A stretch of 64,000 nt of DNA from Hemileia vastatrix (taxonomy: Eukaryota > Basidiomycota > Pucciniomycetes > Pucciniales > Zaghouaniaceae), in the NCBI GenBank assembly GCA_030280995.1, contig JASXTE010000002.1, positions 14,460,683-14,524,682 on the forward strand. The letters run 5' to 3'. Of this stretch, positions 32,251 to 43,280 are shown in pieces (position 1 is the stretch's first letter; the number at the start of each line of letters is the position of its first letter). A program made the position numbers and the translations under genes. The notes below the pieces were generated by a model. That model saw only the letters and a list, made by a program, of their open reading frames with translations. It was not told the origin of the DNA and did no database searches.

Positions 32251-32371
32251 CAGCTATTTGGGAAAAGCTTGCTGTGTTTTTGCCTTCCACTCCCCGCCAA
32301 AAACATGAGTTTAAACCGCATTTGACGGGGGATGAGGGGCAAAAAAAGAGCAAGGTTTTCCCAAATAGCTG
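32251..32371 (-). mobile_element. 121-bp MITE, copy 2 (inverted)
   Basis: CAGCTATTTGGGAAAA / TTTTCCCAAATAGCTG ends with TA on both sides. It is nearly the reverse complement of copy 1, so 31444-32371 could fold into a stem. Confidence 0.8.
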
Positions 32372-32374
32372 TAT

Positions 32375-32963
32375 CTACTTAAAGCTAACTGCGATCTACT
32401 CAAATTGTACATAGACACAGTCAAATTTTTAATTATTGAGACGAAGATGAAAAATTTCAAAATATTATTGATAGCCCAGAAATTCAGCTGCAGTATTTTA
32501 GCTGTATCTACCATTCATTTTGTGACGACGGCGTTGATTTCTCTATTATTTCGCCGCTCTTCATCATCTGAGTTGAAAGAGACGTCAACCTCTTTGTCAC
32601 TCCGAAGATATTTTAAGAGAAACAATTCCTTGTTATAGATATTACAGTGACATCCGAAAAGGATGACACAAAATCGCAAAAAAATAAAAAGGGATGCTCT
32701 AAAGGGACCACCTTTCCATTTTTAGCGTATCCCGGCTGCAGTGTGACAGATTTTGTCACTGTCCATCAATTGTCTACCCAACCATCACATAGTATTTTTT
32801 TAAATTTATTTTTTAATTTCGTACAATGTCACCCAACTTTGGGCATGAAGGAAGCAGCAAAATATATTAGGTACAAGCTTAGTAGGAGAGATAAGGTGGA
32901 AGGATCACTGGGCATTTAGAGGGAAACTAATTAGGAAATCATTAAAGAATCTATTAGTTTTAA
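32375..32963. other. Intergenic sequence without recognised gene
   Basis: Plus-strand frames at 32405-32638 (77 codons) and 32647-32919 (90 codons) lie in tandem and use more mixed codons than the transposon debris. They show no signal peptide, motif or homology I recognise. They may be a decayed host gene. Confidence 0.35.
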
Positions 32964-32966
32964 TAA

Positions 32967-34262
32967 GAGCATGTACAATCGTCCATCAATTTAGCCCAAT
33001 TATGCAATTTTTTCGCATTAATTTTCCATTTTTGCTCCAATCATCACTTGCGCAAATGTTCATCAAAAAATTATCTTTATAAATACAAATTGCATAATTG
33101 ACGAAATGGAGGATAATTGAGAACCATATGATCTTAACACCACAGGACATAAGGTTCTTATGTGTTTTTTATCCCTTTTTGGTCATCATTTATGTCCTTT
33201 ATGTTACTTTCTGTATGTCTCTGACTTACCCCTATTTTAACTCAAATAAATCTCAACTTCTTTCATTTTCAATGCCATGCTTACAACATTACCATCAAGC
33301 CCAAAATTAAGTTTTAACATGTTTCATGACTCATTCAGATTTTTTAAGCAATTAGATTGCTTCAAATGTGACTGAAGTTGTCTCAAGACTTTAAATGGCT
33401 ACACATTTCATTATTCCAAATCCATAGAGCTAGTCAGATTCAAAATCGGAGCGAAATTGAGTAAGATATGGTCATTATTGATGAAAAAGCTCATGTGGCA
33501 CTGAGATATAGCATATCTCAGTCAATATCAAGCCAATGTTGAATTGGATTAGCTCAACATTCAACTTGCACAGCATCTGCAATCAAATAAAATGGATATG
33601 TGATGTCAAATGCATAAAAGATAGTGTGAGGTCCTGTATCCTGTTAAATTTAGTTGGATTAATGTGATTTGGCATGAAAAATAGCTAATTTCCATTAGCT
33701 TATTGACTGATTGCATGTGAGGTAGGATTAATTCAATATCTTTTGCATGATTGTGAAAAAGATTCCCAAGATTGTGTGCACTGAAATATAATTCAAAATG
33801 CTTTAATTCAAACTGCATTTTTGGGCACTTTGTAGGAGATGCAATACACATAAAAGGGGGTATCAAAGTTAGAATTCTTCCATTTAGAAATACCTCTTTT
33901 TTCCACCAAATAAACCATGATTATATTTAAAAAATGCCATATTTTGCCCCAAAAACACCTTTTTACTGAGAATTAATGTCAAGTTTGTGGCTCTCTTTTT
34001 GTGTTGTGAAATACCTTTTAAATAATTACAAAATTCTAACTTTGATACCCCGTAAAGAGTAGATATTGCATGACAGTAGGCAAAAAAGCATGAGACATAA
34101 GGAGTTAATGTTGCACGGCTGCAGAATTTCACATTTAGTGCCAATTAGCAAAGGAAAAATGAATACTAATTTGCGTGACTGTGGAAAAAGGCCAATTAGC
34201 CTAATTTTTAATGTCATGCAACATTTGCTAATGTAATTTTTAATGCATGATTGTACATGCTC
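32967..34262. mobile_element. 1.3-kb non-autonomous Harbinger-type element
   Basis: The inverted termini GAGCATGTACAATC (32967) and GATTGTACATGCTC (ending 34262) are flanked by TAA on both sides (32964-32966 and 34263-34265), the classic PIF/Harbinger target. No transposase remains inside. A 199-bp MITE is nested at 33855-34053. Confidence 0.85.
33855..34053. mobile_element. 199-bp MITE with H1-like ends, nested
   Basis: AGGGGGTATCAAAGTTAGAA starts it and AACTTTGATACCCCGT ends it. Flanks are AAA on both sides. The first bases match the H1/H4 termini. It is non-coding and younger than the element that contains it. Confidence 0.8.
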
Positions 34263-34634
34263 TAAGAGCATCCACACTCATGCAGGTGTGTAACTCCTGC
34301 TTACTTGCATATTAGTTCTGAGTTGCACTAATTAATGAGGCCATTCCACACTCGTTAATGAAACTTTTCACTAGTTGCGAGTTACACAAAATATTCAACA
34401 CTCATGTTTTTTGGTTTATTCAATAAGATCCCTGCTTCCACCGCACTCATCGCTCTATACCTCCTTCCACTGCACTCATTTTTCGTCACTAAACTGTTGT
34501 CTTTCCCATGCCATTCAATTACCTTGATGATTTACTGGACATGGAAGAAGAAAATCTGCTTCTTACTTATTTATTAACTAACTATTACAACAATCAAACA
34601 TATAATTCAACTACACAAAAACCAAAAAATAATA

Positions 34635-37337
34635 ATGATTGAACAAGATTGTAGGACTGGTAATGAGCGCTTAATGAAAGAATACTTTGATGATAACCTG
34701 ACCTACAAGTATACTATTTTTGAAAGCCAATTTAGAATTAGCAAAGATCTATTTACAGAAATTTTTCATGATCAACAGTTGCACAATAACTATTGGGTTT
34801 TAAAATCTGTAAGCATAGTAATTTTTTATTAATATACAGCTTTAACAGGATTTTTTTAATAAATACATTACTTACTGCAGGATTGCTGTGGGAAACTTGG
34901 TTTGACACCTCACCAAAAGTTAAGAAGTGTACTTCCCCAGATTGCCTATGGGACATCTGCCAATTCTACTGACAAATATGTTTTCATGGCTGAAATCACT
35001 TCAATAAAGGCACTTAAAACCTTTGTTAAAGACACAATATCTTTATATAAGGACAAGTACTTATGAGAACCAAATCCACTGGAGAAAACCAAGATCTTGA
35101 GGGAGTATGATGATAGGGGGTTTCCGGGATGTCTTGGAAGTATTGATGGAATGCACTGGGAGCAGAAAAACTGCCCCACAGCCTGGGAAGGTCAGTATCA
35201 GGGAAAAGAAAAAACTCCTACAATGATATTAGAGGCTGTAGCAAGCAAAAACTTACAATTTTGGCATGCTTTCTTTGGGTCACCTGGTGCTTTAAATGAC
35301 ATTAATGTTCTTCACACAGAAACTTGTTTAATAAACTATTAGCAGGGAGTCAAGATGATGTAATATTTAAAATTAATAATAGAAAGTATAGAAATGGTTA
35401 CTACCTTGCTGATGGAATTTGCCCACCTTGGTCAACCCTGGTCAAAACAATTGCTCATCCTCAAGATGAGTTAAGAATATATTACTCTATATTACAATAA
35501 AGTGCTAGAAAGGACATAGAATGTCAGCCTGAATATTCTCAGGACTGAGTAAAATTACTAACAAATTATGTTAAACATATGTAGCATACATGGGAACAAT
35601 AAATAATTGTATAAAAAATTGATTTAATACAAATATATGCCATTATAGAGCATTATATACACACATATATCCACCTTATTTAAGTCTTATGTACTTAATA
35701 TTAAGTTAGAATATGTTAGGGTAACTTTAAGAAACTTAGCCATAAGCCTACATAATTTTTAAGTACACATAAAGCTAATTTTTCTATTATTTTATTGAAA
35801 TAATTGATAAATGCGCTTATTATCACTAAAAGTTGGATATATGCGCTATAAATGTTAAGATAATAAAAATGCGCCTTGACAGATCAATTTGCCTTATTTG
35901 GAACAATTGATCTGGCTATTTAAAAGTGTAAAAATAACACTTTTCAAATTTGGTGTTTTTTATGCCAGAAATGGCCTCTGTGCAGTGGCTACATACTGCC
36001 TGCATTTTTCCCGTGTGAATAGCTTCATTTTAAGCAAAGTTAGTATTTTTCACGCTAATATTACCCCACATACATGCACTATATGTGGAAGCACACTAAA
36101 ATAAGCGAGGGACACTTATTTAGTGTCTTAATTTAGTTTCAATGTGATTTAACCTTATTAAATGCACTAATTGCATTAGTTACATCAGTCTTGGTGCCCA
36201 ATTATGCTACCACGCTTAAAAATCGCCTATTTAGTCAAGGATTTACCCGTGGTTACGCCTGCCAAGAGTCTGCATACAGGGATCAGCCCTTACACGCATT
36301 AAATTAGGTTTTTCAGTGGTTTCTCAGTCAATAATGCTTATTTTTGGACAGGGATTTCACGTATAAATTTGTAATAATTAACTCTAATATTTCTACTGTT
36401 AATCCCCCTTATTACTGTGTTATATTTAGTACCTTTTTTATTTTTAGTCTATTAAAAATAGATATTACACGCATATACACTCTTTTTTGGGTTATTCTTT
36501 ATTTGTGATGGATTATCCCTATTATTTCAGGATTTTGGCGTGTGATATTATTATTTGGTTGTCATTTGTCATTCCTTATGTTGTTGGACAGGTCTATTAG
36601 TTATTTTGAGACGCATTTGGCCGTGTATAGGATTGGAATTATCAAGGGGCATCATTGGGGAATTATTGGGTATAAAAGGAGGGGGTTTTCGGTCATATTT
36701 TCTACATTCAATTTATCATTTTTACAATTACAATTACAATATATAACCAATACAATTTATCTTACATTTCATTAGTACTTTAGAGAGTCTTTGAATAGTA
36801 TTTTAAATATATTACATCTATTTTTCTGCACAACAATAAGCCTTGTAATACCAATTATAATAAGTGAGAGTAAATTACTGAGCCTTATAATTGATTTTAT
36901 TCTACTACTTGCTTGTTTTATACCATTGTATTCATTTGGGACCTTTTGTAAATCTTCTAGACACTAGACCAGAAAGCTATTCATGTCTCTGGACTTGGAC
37001 TAAGCCTGACATAGAACATGCTTTTGGGGTGTTGCAAAGTAAGTGGGGTATACTGAAGCAGCCATGTTGTCTATGGCAAATTGAAGAAGTCAAGGACACA
37101 ATGACCTGTTGTCAAATTTTGCACAACATGATTTTGGAATCATAATCACATACTGATCCTTACCTAAATGAAAAATCTCTTCAATATCAACTGGTGACAA
37201 ACGACCAAGATCCCACTTTGACAAATAGCTTTGTCAGTTTTATTCAGCACACAAATGAACTTCACCATTCTAGTGAGCACTTTGAATTGCGAGAGAATCT
37301 AAAGATACATAACTGGAAAAATAGAGGGATTTTGTAA
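34635..37337 (+). pseudogene. PIF/Harbinger transposase of H5, interrupted by solo LTR
   Basis: Exon 1 ends at 34808, a 72-bp GT-AG intron follows, and exon 2 starts at 34881. The catalytic Asp is in GFPGCLGSIDGMHW (35145-35147), followed by NCPTAWEGQYQGKEK and HAFFGSPGALNDINV. A second Asp is in YYLADGI (35411-35413). The Glu motif DIEHAFGVLQ is split by the LTR, and ILHNMILES follows. This is the PIF type best known from plants, different from H1/H2. Disabling changes are TGA at 35064, a one-base shift near 35315, TAA near 35498, another stop near 37143, and the LTR at 35522-37011. H6 holds a second decayed copy. Confidence 0.88.
35522..37011 (+). repeat. Solo LTR of the element B family
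   Basis: It runs from TGTCAGCCTG to AAGCCTGACA, 1,490 bp, in the reverse orientation to the LTRs of B. It is flanked by a perfect 5-bp duplication TAGAA (35517-35521 and 37012-37016). The uninterrupted H6 paralogue keeps the reading frame at this point (KDIEN), so the empty-site form is visible in the same window. A solo LTR forms by recombination between the two LTRs of a full element. TATA box TATAAAAGG is at 36671-36679. Confidence 0.93.
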
Positions 37338-37429
37338 AGATCATGGAATGATTAAATCTTGTGCACTTACCAGATATTAGAAATAAATTATAATTTTCTT
37401 TTTGAAATTTCAAGTATATTTTTGCAGTA

Positions 37430-39430
37430 TGGACAAGACATGAAAGTGCTGTAGTTTCTGTGAAATTTAGAAAAAAAATAAGTGAGAAGAGAAATGTGAG
37501 ATCAGCAAGAAATTGAATATTATTGGCTACTTACCAAAATGGTTTTATGAAATTTTACATTCATTTTATACTTATTTTATTTATTACTGTATGATACTCA
37601 AGTTATGTTATATATATATTAATATTAGTGTATATTAGAGTATGATAGTCAAGTCTGGAACAAAAAGAAGGAGACAGAAAAGACCAAACTTTAATATTTA
37701 TGACTGAAAGTCACATTAAAATAATTTATTTATCAGTGTAAGATTTACATATAACGTTAAATATAAAATAATATTTATTTTTTTAAGATAATCTCATTAT
37801 ACTTTTTTTTATTAGTGTATGGTAGTCAATAAATGTTAAATATATAATATATATTATAGTTACATATTCAAATTATACTTATTTTATTTATTAAAGTATG
37901 ATACTCAAGTTATGTTATATATATATTAATATTAGTGTATATTAGAGTATGATAGTCAAGTCTGGGACAAAAAGAAGGAGACATAAAAGACCAGCTTATA
38001 TATTACGGGGTCAGTCTCTTATATACTACCCATTGCTTGCCTCTTTGTGGAAGAAAAAATCACTGAAAATAGGAGTACAAAAAAATAAATCACAGGTAGA
38101 TTAGTGATAAGAGAGAAGAGAATATCAGCTAGTGGAGGAGAAGAAATTACTCACCTGAAAAATTAATGTAACTAAAATTTTGGGAGTGCCTATAATAAAA
38201 AAATTAATAAATAAATAATTGTGAGTATCTAAAAAAATAGGCAAGAGGAGATACTTTTTGTGAAAAAATTTCCTCTCTCCTCTTGCCTTTTTTTAAGAAA
38301 AAATATCTCCAAATTATTGTCAGTTCCTATACTTTTTGGTGTAGGCACTGCCAATAACTTAGATTACTCTTAAATTACTTTTTTAAAAAAAATTGTTGAG
38401 AGGGGATCTTTTCACAAAAAGTATCTCCTCTCTCCTCTTGCCTGTTTTTTTAAAAAAAGTTATCTAAATTATCAGCAGTGCCTACACCAAAAAGTATAGG
38501 CACTGCCAATAATTTGGAGATATTGTTCTTTTTAAAAAAAGGCAAGAGGAGAGGGGAGATTATTTCACAAAAAGTATCTCCTCTCACCTATTTTTTTTAG
38601 ATACTCACAATTTTTATTTATTAATTTTTTTTTTTAGTATAGGTGCTCCTGAAATTTTAGTTACATTAATTTTTCAGGTGATTCATTTTTCTCCTCCACT
38701 CTAGATGATATTCTCTTTTCTCTTATCACTAATCTACCAGTGAGTTATTTTTTTTGTACTCCTATTTTTTAGTTATTTCATTTATCTGGGAAGAGGAAAG
38801 CAATGAGTAGTATATAGGAGACTGACCCAGTAATATATAAGCTGGTCTTTTATGTTTCCTTCTTTTTGTCCCAGACTTGACTATCATACTCTAATATACA
38901 CTAATATTAATATATATATAACATAACTTGAGTATCATACTTTAATAAATAAAATAAGTATAATGTGACTATGTAGCTATAATATATATTATATATTTAA
39001 CATTTATTGACTACCATACACTAATAAATAAAATAAATGTAACATGATTATCTTAAAGTAATAAATATTTTTTAATATTTAACATAATATGTAAATCTTA
39101 CACTGATAAATGAATTATTTTAATGTGACTACCAGTAATAAATATTGAAATTTGGTTATTTCTGTCTCCTTCTTTTCATCCCAGACTTTACTATCATACT
39201 CTAATATACTTTAATATTAATATATATATATAGCATAACTTGAGTATCATGCAGTAATAAATAAAATAAATATAATGTAACTATGTAACTATAATAAATA
39301 ACACATATTCAACATTTTAATAAGTAGCAAAAATAATATTTAATTTCTTTCTTATCTCACATCTCTCTTCTCACTTATTTCTCTTTCTAAATTATACAGA
39401 AACTACAGCACTTTCATGTCTCATCCCAAT
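37430..39430. repeat. About 2-kb imperfect inverted repeat (foldback)
   Basis: The left arm (about 37433-38400) returns inverted in the right arm (about 38410-39425). Matching blocks are GACATGAAAGTGCTGTAGTT / ACTACAGCACTTTCATGTC at the outer ends, GAGTATGATAGTCAAGTCTG / CAGACTTGACTATCATACTC, and GACCAGCTTATATATTAC / GTAATATATAAGCTGGTC. Within the arms one block is duplicated again (37615 and 37920 on the left, 38860 and 39185 on the right). The centre has CTCCTCTTGCC modules in both orientations. There is no coding sequence. Confidence 0.8.
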
Positions 39431-39733
39431 GGGGTAAAAAATGTAAAATTTTATAAAAACATTTTGGTAAGTACATAATAATAATTAAATTGGGTAATTA
39501 TTTGTAAATATACTTTTAATTTCTGATTTCACTTTTCTCACTTATTTCTCTTTACAAATCTAACATCTCCATTAAAACTTACCATAAGTTTATTATTGTA
39601 TTATTTTCCATTCTTTCTACTAAATTTTTCCTACTACAATAAATAATTACTAAATTTAAATTAAGAGCTTCTCTTTTCAATCCACCTCCTTTTCAGGTCC
39701 TCCTTCATTTTTTGTAAAAGCTCTTAGTCTTCT

Positions 39734-40880
39734 TCAGTACAAAAATTGTTTTATTAATAGTAAAAGTTGATTCATATCATTACCTTTCATCTCACTTAAT
39801 ATTTTTTCTTTGTCTATCTGGAAGGGCTCCTTTTGATTTGATAGTTTCTCTTTAATAAGTTGAATTTTCTGTTCAGTCAGCTTATTTTCTTTTTCAGTTG
39901 CTTTCATTGCTGATATTTGATTATCAGCCATTTTACCCAGCTGTAATGCCAGAAAATTTTGTTCATCAAGATTTCTTGCTTCACTAAGATGAAGAAATTT
40001 TGTGGTTTTCAGACCTGGAGGATGTGAAACGTAGGATGAATTTGGGGTTCCAAAAGTTGTTTCTACTTCCACATTGCTTTTGGGGTCTTCCAATCTAATT
40101 TTGTCACTTGAGGGTGTGTTTGTTGCTTGTTCTTATTTGAATCAATTTTCCATTTAGAGATATTCTTAAGTTTTTCCAAATCAGCCAAGCTTTTAAAAGG
40201 TGTTTTGGCTTGTTCTTGATAAATAGATAGTGCAAGCCTTATCCAGTTTCTAGGTGAGGTACCACTAGGTGGGTTTCTTTCAATTGAATTATAGATAGCG
40301 CTGAACTTAAGGGTGGACATATTAAGGGCTTACCATCTAAGGTTGATTGAAAAAAATATGACAAAAGTATTAATAAAAATTTAAGTCTAAAAATTAAACA
40401 CAACTTACCGTATTCTTATCTGTTAATGATCTCTATCAATATGAAATATAAGGGGTGGACTTGCTAGCAAGTCCTCAACCTGAACTCAGATGGAACTCAG
40501 ATGGAACTCAGACTGAACTCATACTGAAAACATACAGAACTCTACTTGAACACCCACCTAAAACTGTTCTGCTGAGTAGTGTTCAACCCTGATTGTATGG
40601 TTCCTTAATAAATAGCTCAATGTTTGTTCAATCAGTGGTGAGTTTGGGTTCAAGGTTGCAGACTTGCTAGCAAGTCCACCCCCCCATATTTTGTGATGTA
40701 TATTGTGCCTTACTGAACTGATTAAAATAGTTTTCAATTTTCTTATAAAATGTCTCACCACATTAATATGTTGAAAATTCAGGCTGTTCACTAATGAAGA
40801 TCCAAGAAATAGCAAGTTTTTCCTCCTCATGTTGAGACCAATTGGGTGCCTGTTTTCTCTTCTTTTTGTTTGTGCTAGAG
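39734..40880 (-). pseudogene. Trihelix/Myb-like accessory gene of H5
   Basis: Minus-strand order: a basic NKKKRK (possible nuclear signal), then APNWSQHEEEKLAISWIFIS, then a premature TAA and GETFYKKIENYF. This is the first part of the trihelix domain seen in Harbinger accessory proteins. After a MITE (40452-40685) and a likely intron the frame resumes with AIYNSIERNPPSGTSPRNW and IYQEQAKTPFKSLADLEKL. It ends in a long Lys/Glu/Gln-rich coiled coil (39734-40093), as in NAM-associated C-terminal domains. In known systems this partner binds DNA and brings the transposase to the nucleus. Stops and frame changes show it is dead. The start codon is not found. Confidence 0.72.
40452..40685. mobile_element. 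About 234-bp MITE in the H5 accessory gene
   Basis: The ends GGGGTGGACTTGCTAGCAAG and CTTGCTAGCAAGTCCACCCC are inverted repeats, each with the palindrome CTTGCTAGCAAG. Inside is a run of GAACTCAGATG repeats. Flanks are ATATA/ATATT. The same end motif recurs at 61150-61175. Confidence 0.75.
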
Positions 40881-41326
40881 TTTTGAGGTGTGGAAATTGT
40901 TTAGGGAGTATTATAGAATAATAATATGTTAATTTTAGGTGTTGTGTGATGATAAGAAGTGATAAATGTAGTTTTTGGTAAGTGGGAAGTCTTAATTAAA
41001 TGGAGGTATTGAGGTGTTGCAAGTGTGGTCTGTAGAGAAGAATTACTGAAAAAATGGCAGGGCGGAAAATGAGTTACACAGATGGTTCAATAATTTGTGG
41101 AAAGATCCACAAATTACTGAAAATAATTAGTTATTTAACCTTTTACCAAATGAGTAAAATATGATGAGTGTGGAATATTAGCTGCTATTTTCAGTAAAAT
41201 ATGCATACCAAAGCTAATTTGACCCACAAGTGTGGATGCTCTAAGAAATGAAGCAACATAGTATGTAATTGGTGTAGGGGATAACAAAAATGAGGCAGTG
41301 AAGTTAAGTTTATGTTTATAGGCTAA

Positions 41327-41468
41327 GAGAATACACACTCTCTTGGTTGTGTAGCTCCCGCTTACATGAATATTACCTCTGAGTTGCACAAATTTATGAG
41401 ATCATTCCACACACATTTTTCAAAAAATTCACTATTTGTGAGTTACCCAAAATATTCATCAATCATTT
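41327..41468 (+). mobile_element. H6, left piece: second copy of the H5 family
   Basis: It begins TAA-GAGAATACACACTC and stays colinear with H5 34266-34405 (GAGTTGCAC, CCATTCCACAC, GTGAGTTAC). It is cut at 41468 by element C, and the remainder resumes at 54502. Confidence 0.8.
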
Positions 41469-42553
41469 TAGACAATCCTATAGTACTAGCTATAGGCCTT
41501 GACCAAGAGAGTTGGGGTAAAACTGGAGAGAAAAACCCCTGTCCCTTTGAGAAATACCAGGTGATATTTATTTGCTACAGTAAATTAGAGACTGTTACTA
41601 TACCCCTTCCAACACACTTCTTGACTGCTTAACAAGTCAAGACAGTAGCCAATAGCAGACCACTGAGAACCAAAGAACCAGAAACCTGAAATAAAGAAAG
41701 ATCCACACCAGAAAAACAAAACACTGTGCACTTGTTGCACAGAAAACAGCAATAATACTTTATGCAGATTGCAAAGCTACATCAGATAAACCAGTTGCCA
41801 AAGTTGAGTTTTATGAAGAACTAACCTTGCAACAAACACAGCCAATTGTGGCCAAAAAAAAAGTGAAAAATGAGTGAGAAAAATGATATTACCTCCATAT
41901 GGTTGCATGATAATTAAAGTTGCCCCAAACCGTCTTATTCAGTATGTACACACAGACCACCCTGTATAAAATCCATGCACAGAAACGAATTTAGAACTTT
42001 TGGCAGCCAAATTGAATAAAAACCCTCTAGAAGCGCTCCCCAGCCTTCCATAATTGAGGAGGGCGGGTGGCCCGCCTTGAAGCAGCCAGACCTACCTGAA
42101 GCCAGAAAACCACCAAAAACCTCCAAAAAAGCCCAAAATACTTAGAAAAATCCACCACAACTACTAAAACCCTTAAAACACAAAATTAAGCTATAAAAAC
42201 ATTGTGACATAAAATATATAGCCAAATTAGCTCTACTTAATAGTAGTAAGAACTTAAAACTAAGACTTAAGGTTAGCCTGTAAAACACAAAAAACAAAAT
42301 TAAACAGCTATCTTTTAAGAATGATAAGTGAACAAATGACCCCTTAAAAATTAGAATATGAAAAATTTCAACAAGAAATAAAATATAGAGAAAAACCGGG
42401 GCTATTCAATGGTATTACCCGCATACCCATAGTCCCAATATTTACTGAGTAAAGCCAGAATAACACATAATTATTTGACCAATGTCAATTATAACATACA
42501 AAAACAGTGCCAAACAGACCGACAAAGGCCTTTTCCAATGTTGGAAGACCACA
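41469..42553 (-). repeat. 3' LTR of element C
   Basis: On the plus strand it starts with AATCCTATAGTACTAGC and ends GTTGGAAGACCACA. It is colinear with 53419-54501 with scattered substitutions. Confidence 0.9.
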
Positions 42554-42634
42554 TCCTCCCTTCAATTGAGAATTTCCACATTCTCCTTCAACAAAACCCT
42601 CATGTTCACACATTTTTCAAAATCCATCTCTGAA

Positions 42635-43226
42635 ATGGGTCCCTGTCAATACTGTATTGAACATAACCTCATCTGCACCATATAACCACCAATCCATCCA
42701 TACAGAACTGCTTGTGATTCCTGCTATTCCAGAAGGAAATCTTGCTCCAGACCTGGTCCATTATCATCTGAAACAGATTCACCTCCCCCTCAACCTTGCC
42801 CATCTTCCAGCAAAACCAAAAGATCTAGGCCTTCCATCTTGATAACCAGATTAATCTACAAGTTACACCCTTCCAAGAAGAGTTCCAAAACCACTACAAC
42901 CACTAGCTCTACCATACCTAGTCCTTCTGATGGTAAAACCAATGCTTCTCCATACTGAAATTAAAGCTGATGAAATTCTGGTTCATTCCCATCCAGACAG
43001 TGATGATGAAAATGTGGGAACCATTGAAACACCACAACCCAATCAATTGACAACCATCAAGGAAAAATTCCAAAAACACTCTTCTCAACAAAAACATCTC
43101 ATTCTAAACTTCCTCCAATACACTCCTGCCAAAGATCCACAAGAAATTGAGAATAGAAGACACCTCATCCACCAGTTCAAGACTAATGCTGAACAATTTG
43201 TTTCATCTCTTGATTCTCTTCTATAA
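42635..43226 (+). pseudogene. Zn2Cys6-like frame, copy 1, antisense to element C pol
   Basis: From ATG 42635 the frame reads GPCQYCIEHNLIC, then 13 positions, then CDSCYSRRKSC, that is C-x2-C-x6-C ... C-x2-C-x6-C. This is the spacing of fungal Zn2Cys6 (Gal4-type) DNA-binding clusters. A TAA (42683) falls between the two half-clusters. A Ser/Pro-rich linker (SETDSPPPQPCPSSSKTKRS) and a frame change near 42930 follow. The final part (to 43226) is acidic and helical (HPDSDDENVGTIE, LLNFLQ-like, ending QFVSSLDSLL). The gene starts just inside the 3' LTR border and runs against the retrotransposon genes. It is a dead copy of the gene also found at 43856. What it regulates, if anything, is unknown. 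Confidence 0.6.
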
Positions 43227-43280
43227 TTGATTCTTGCCTTAAATTCTTGATTTAGAAATAAAAAAAATTAAAAAATTCCA

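Larger units (their letters stand above)
34266..41241 (+). mobile_element. H5: 7-kb plant-type PIF/Harbinger with nested insertions
   Basis: The termini GAGCATCCACACTCATG (34266) and CACAAGTGTGGATGCTC (ending 41241) are flanked by TAA (34263-34265 and 41242-41244). Contents are a transposase (plus, 34635-37337) split by a solo LTR, a large inverted repeat (about 37430-39430), a trihelix accessory gene (minus, 39734-40880) and a small MITE (40452-40685). Without the solo LTR the element is about 5.5 kb, a normal size for an autonomous two-gene Harbinger. This copy is dead. Confidence 0.87.
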
